64,000 nucleotides of DNA, from the NCBI GenBank assembly GCA_020634115.1, contig JACKCH010000011.1, forward strand, positions 186,001 through 250,000. The letters run 5' to 3'. This DNA comes from Anaerolineaceae bacterium. Its GTDB lineage: Bacteria; Chloroflexota; Anaerolineae; Aggregatilineales; Phototrophicaceae. Shown here one piece after another: positions 62,601 to 64,000 of this stretch; the first letter of the stretch is position 1; each line of letters begins with the position of its first letter. A program made the position numbers and the translations under genes. The notes under the pieces were generated by a model. It was not told the origin of the DNA. It did not search any database and was given only the letters and a program-made list of their open reading frames with translations.

Positions 62601-62909
62601 ATCGAATCACCGCGCTGATTTCTTAAAACGCATTATCGCCTCTACAGGAAAACGAAACGCCGATTCTAATACGTGTCGTGCCGTGAGCCGCTTGCGAGGA
62701 AGGCCGGGGAGCAGGCGGAAAAGCGATTCCGGCTTAGAATAAGATGGGTACAATCGCCCTGCGGCGGACACCCCTTCCCCTGTGGTTATAGCTATTTTGG
62801 GGTACACTAGAAGAGATGCAGCAAGGAATACCCGGCACAAAATACGGCTGGTGGTCGCCTGCTGCGGGACGCCCGGAAATTTAATCGTGTACTAGACGAA
62901 GGCACATTC

Positions 62910-64000
62910 ATGGCAGTGCAACCCACTGAATTATTATTTGTGAGTGATGATGGCGTCACCCTGGCCGCCGCGCTGGGGGATGCCGCCTACCACATGCATA
63001 CCGTGAACGAACCCGGCAAGGCGATGGAAGCCCTGCGCGATGGTCGTTACGACTTGATTCTGTTGGTGGATTCGGTTTTCGCCAGCGAGATTCTAAGCGT
63101 CGTAAAAGAGATCAAGCGGCGCGTGCCTCTAGTGCCAGTGCTGGTGTTTTCAGGTAACACCGACCCGGCTTACCACACCGACCTGATGGAGTCCGGGGCG
63201 GACGATGTGCTGCTGCCAGAAATCCCCGGCGATGAGCTGGTACGACGCCTGCGACTGATTTTGCGTCAGCGCCGCCAGAATCAGGCGTTGTCACAGCGCA
63301 ACCAGAACTTGCAGGCGATTACCGTCGTGGCGCGGCGGCTGCACAGTGCCACCGAACCGCTGGAACTGATTCAGGATACAATTGATCTCGCCTGCTCAAC
63401 CTTCAAGCTGTACGGGCTGGCGATTGTCCTAGGAGAAGGCGATACGTTCCAGTTATACGCCGGACGGGAAGGCACGTCTGCCGACAGTGGCCTGTATGAA
63501 AGTCAGATCATCCTCAAAGACTATGACCCCTTCCGCCGCGTGATTCAGAGCGGGATTGTCCAGGTTTTCCGCAACATCGTAGCCGACCCACACTACGTCC
63601 CGATTCCGGTGCTGCCCACGCCGACCTCCGCCATCATCGTGCCGCTGAACTACCAGGAACACAAATTCGGTGCGATGGCTGTATTCGGCACGACCCAGCA
63701 CCCCTTAGGCCATGACGACCTGCTGATTTACGAGTTATTCGCCTCACAGTTTACCCTGGCGCTGCACAATGCCCGGCACTATCACAGTCAGCGGATCAGC
63801 GGCCAGTCCAGCCAGCACCTCATCCGCGCCTGGCAGCGGTTCATCAACCTGCATTCGGTGCAGGACATCGCCCACGACCTGCATGAACTGGTCGAAGACA
63901 TCCCAAATGTGGTGGATGCGCTGGTGTGGATGTACGACATGGATGCGGACGAACCCACGACGCTGGTGCAGAGCAGCGACCAGGCCATCCAGGTTTTCCG
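62910..64000 (+). CDS. Response-regulator/GAF signalling protein (3' end outside window)
   Basis: 364 codons are visible; the gene continues past the window. Residues ~1-125 are a receiver domain (LLFVSDDGVTLAAAL, RYDLILLVDSVFASE, VLVFSGNTDPAYHTDLMESGADDVLL). A coiled segment (RQRRQNQALSQRNQNLQAI) leads to a GAF domain (~140-300: FKLYGLAIVLGEGDTFQLY, AIIVPLNYQEHKFGAMAVF). A second sensor region begins before the edge. A C-terminal histidine kinase or output domain is probable but not seen. ATG 62910 is chosen as the first good start, although its SD is weak. Confidence 0.82.
   Translation, partial: MAVQPTELLFVSDDGVTLAAALGDAAYHMHTVNEPGKAMEALRDGRYDLILLVDSVFASEILSVVKEIKRRVPLVPVLVFSGNTDPAYHTDLMESGADDVLLPEIPGDELVRRLRLILRQRRQNQALSQRNQNLQAITVVARRLHSATEPLELIQDTIDLACSTFKLYGLAIVLGEGDTFQLYAGREGTSADSGLYESQIILKDYDPFRRVIQSGIVQVFRNIVADPHYVPIPVLPTPTSAIIVPLNYQEHKFGAMAVFGTTQHPLGHDDLLIYELFASQFTLALHNARHYHSQRISGQSSQHLIRAWQRFINLHSVQDIAHDLHELVEDIPNVVDALVWMYDMDADEPTTLVQSSDQAIQVF

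Noticed and set aside
1..64000. tRNA, rRNA, integrase or transposase genes that could define a mobile island
   Set aside because: None could be recognised on either strand, so the TIR-rich region is not called a defined island.

Overview
The window looks like a piece of a Chloroflexota (Anaerolineae-type) chromosome or metagenome contig. This is inferred from gene content, not from a marker search. The supporting features are a bifunctional transaldolase/glucose-6-phosphate isomerase, a membrane-anchored PIN-TRAM protein, MscL with a C-terminal zinc ribbon, moderately high GC, giant kinase-STAND-WD40 proteins, and many GC-rich extragenic palindromes. No rRNA, tRNA, CRISPR array, phage module or transposase was seen.

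Layout. 1-6 kb (minus strand): a secreted protein cut by the window edge, a LysR regulator, and two tandem paralogous membrane proteins ending in endonuclease/exonuclease/phosphatase domains. 6-12 kb: an Rrf2 regulator with two look-alike operators and a 4-TM target, a cysteine-synthase-family gene behind a ~240-nt attenuator-like leader, and leucyl-tRNA synthetase with an unusual insertion before its KMSKS loop. 12-28 kb: a dense block of immune-like signalling proteins. It holds a ubiquitin-like/deoxyribosyltransferase-like protein, divergent Ser/Thr kinase-STAND-WD40 and TIR-WD40 giants, a TIR-HEAT-GTPase fusion, and a TIR/macro-like/deoxyribosyltransferase-like protein between two acyltransferases. 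28-39 kb: mscL, two TetR-hydrolase units, a divergent kinase fold, a secreted triple-repeat protein, an M3 peptidase and a GT-C-like membrane protein. 39-41 kb: a TIR-NACHT protein whose HEAT tail has decayed. 41-49 kb: an exopolysaccharide operon (Wzz-like, BY-kinase-like, nucleotidyltransferase), a histidine kinase, serS, a lipoprotein and SppA. 50-59 kb: two metallo-beta-lactamase-fold paralogues (the second has lost metal ligands), a DinB protein, acetoacetyl-CoA synthetase, an AT-rich TIR-HEAT protein, an exported beta-propeller and the PIN-TRAM protein. 59-64 kb: tal-pgi and a response regulator/GAF protein running off the end.

The most notable feature is five TIR proteins in about 40 kb. 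Each is fused to a different sensor or enzyme, and all keep the position of the catalytic Glu of TIR NADases. The kinase and TIR giants share the same linker, fourteen-repeat WD40 region and C-terminal cap, so effectors appear to have been swapped on a common sensor. The WD40 repeats of the TIR protein are nearly identical except at a few positions, as in repeat-homogenised innate-immunity receptors. A duplicated promoter, a duplicated WD40 tail and AT-rich insertions indicate recent rearrangement.

All functional statements rest on reading motifs by eye; no database search was possible.
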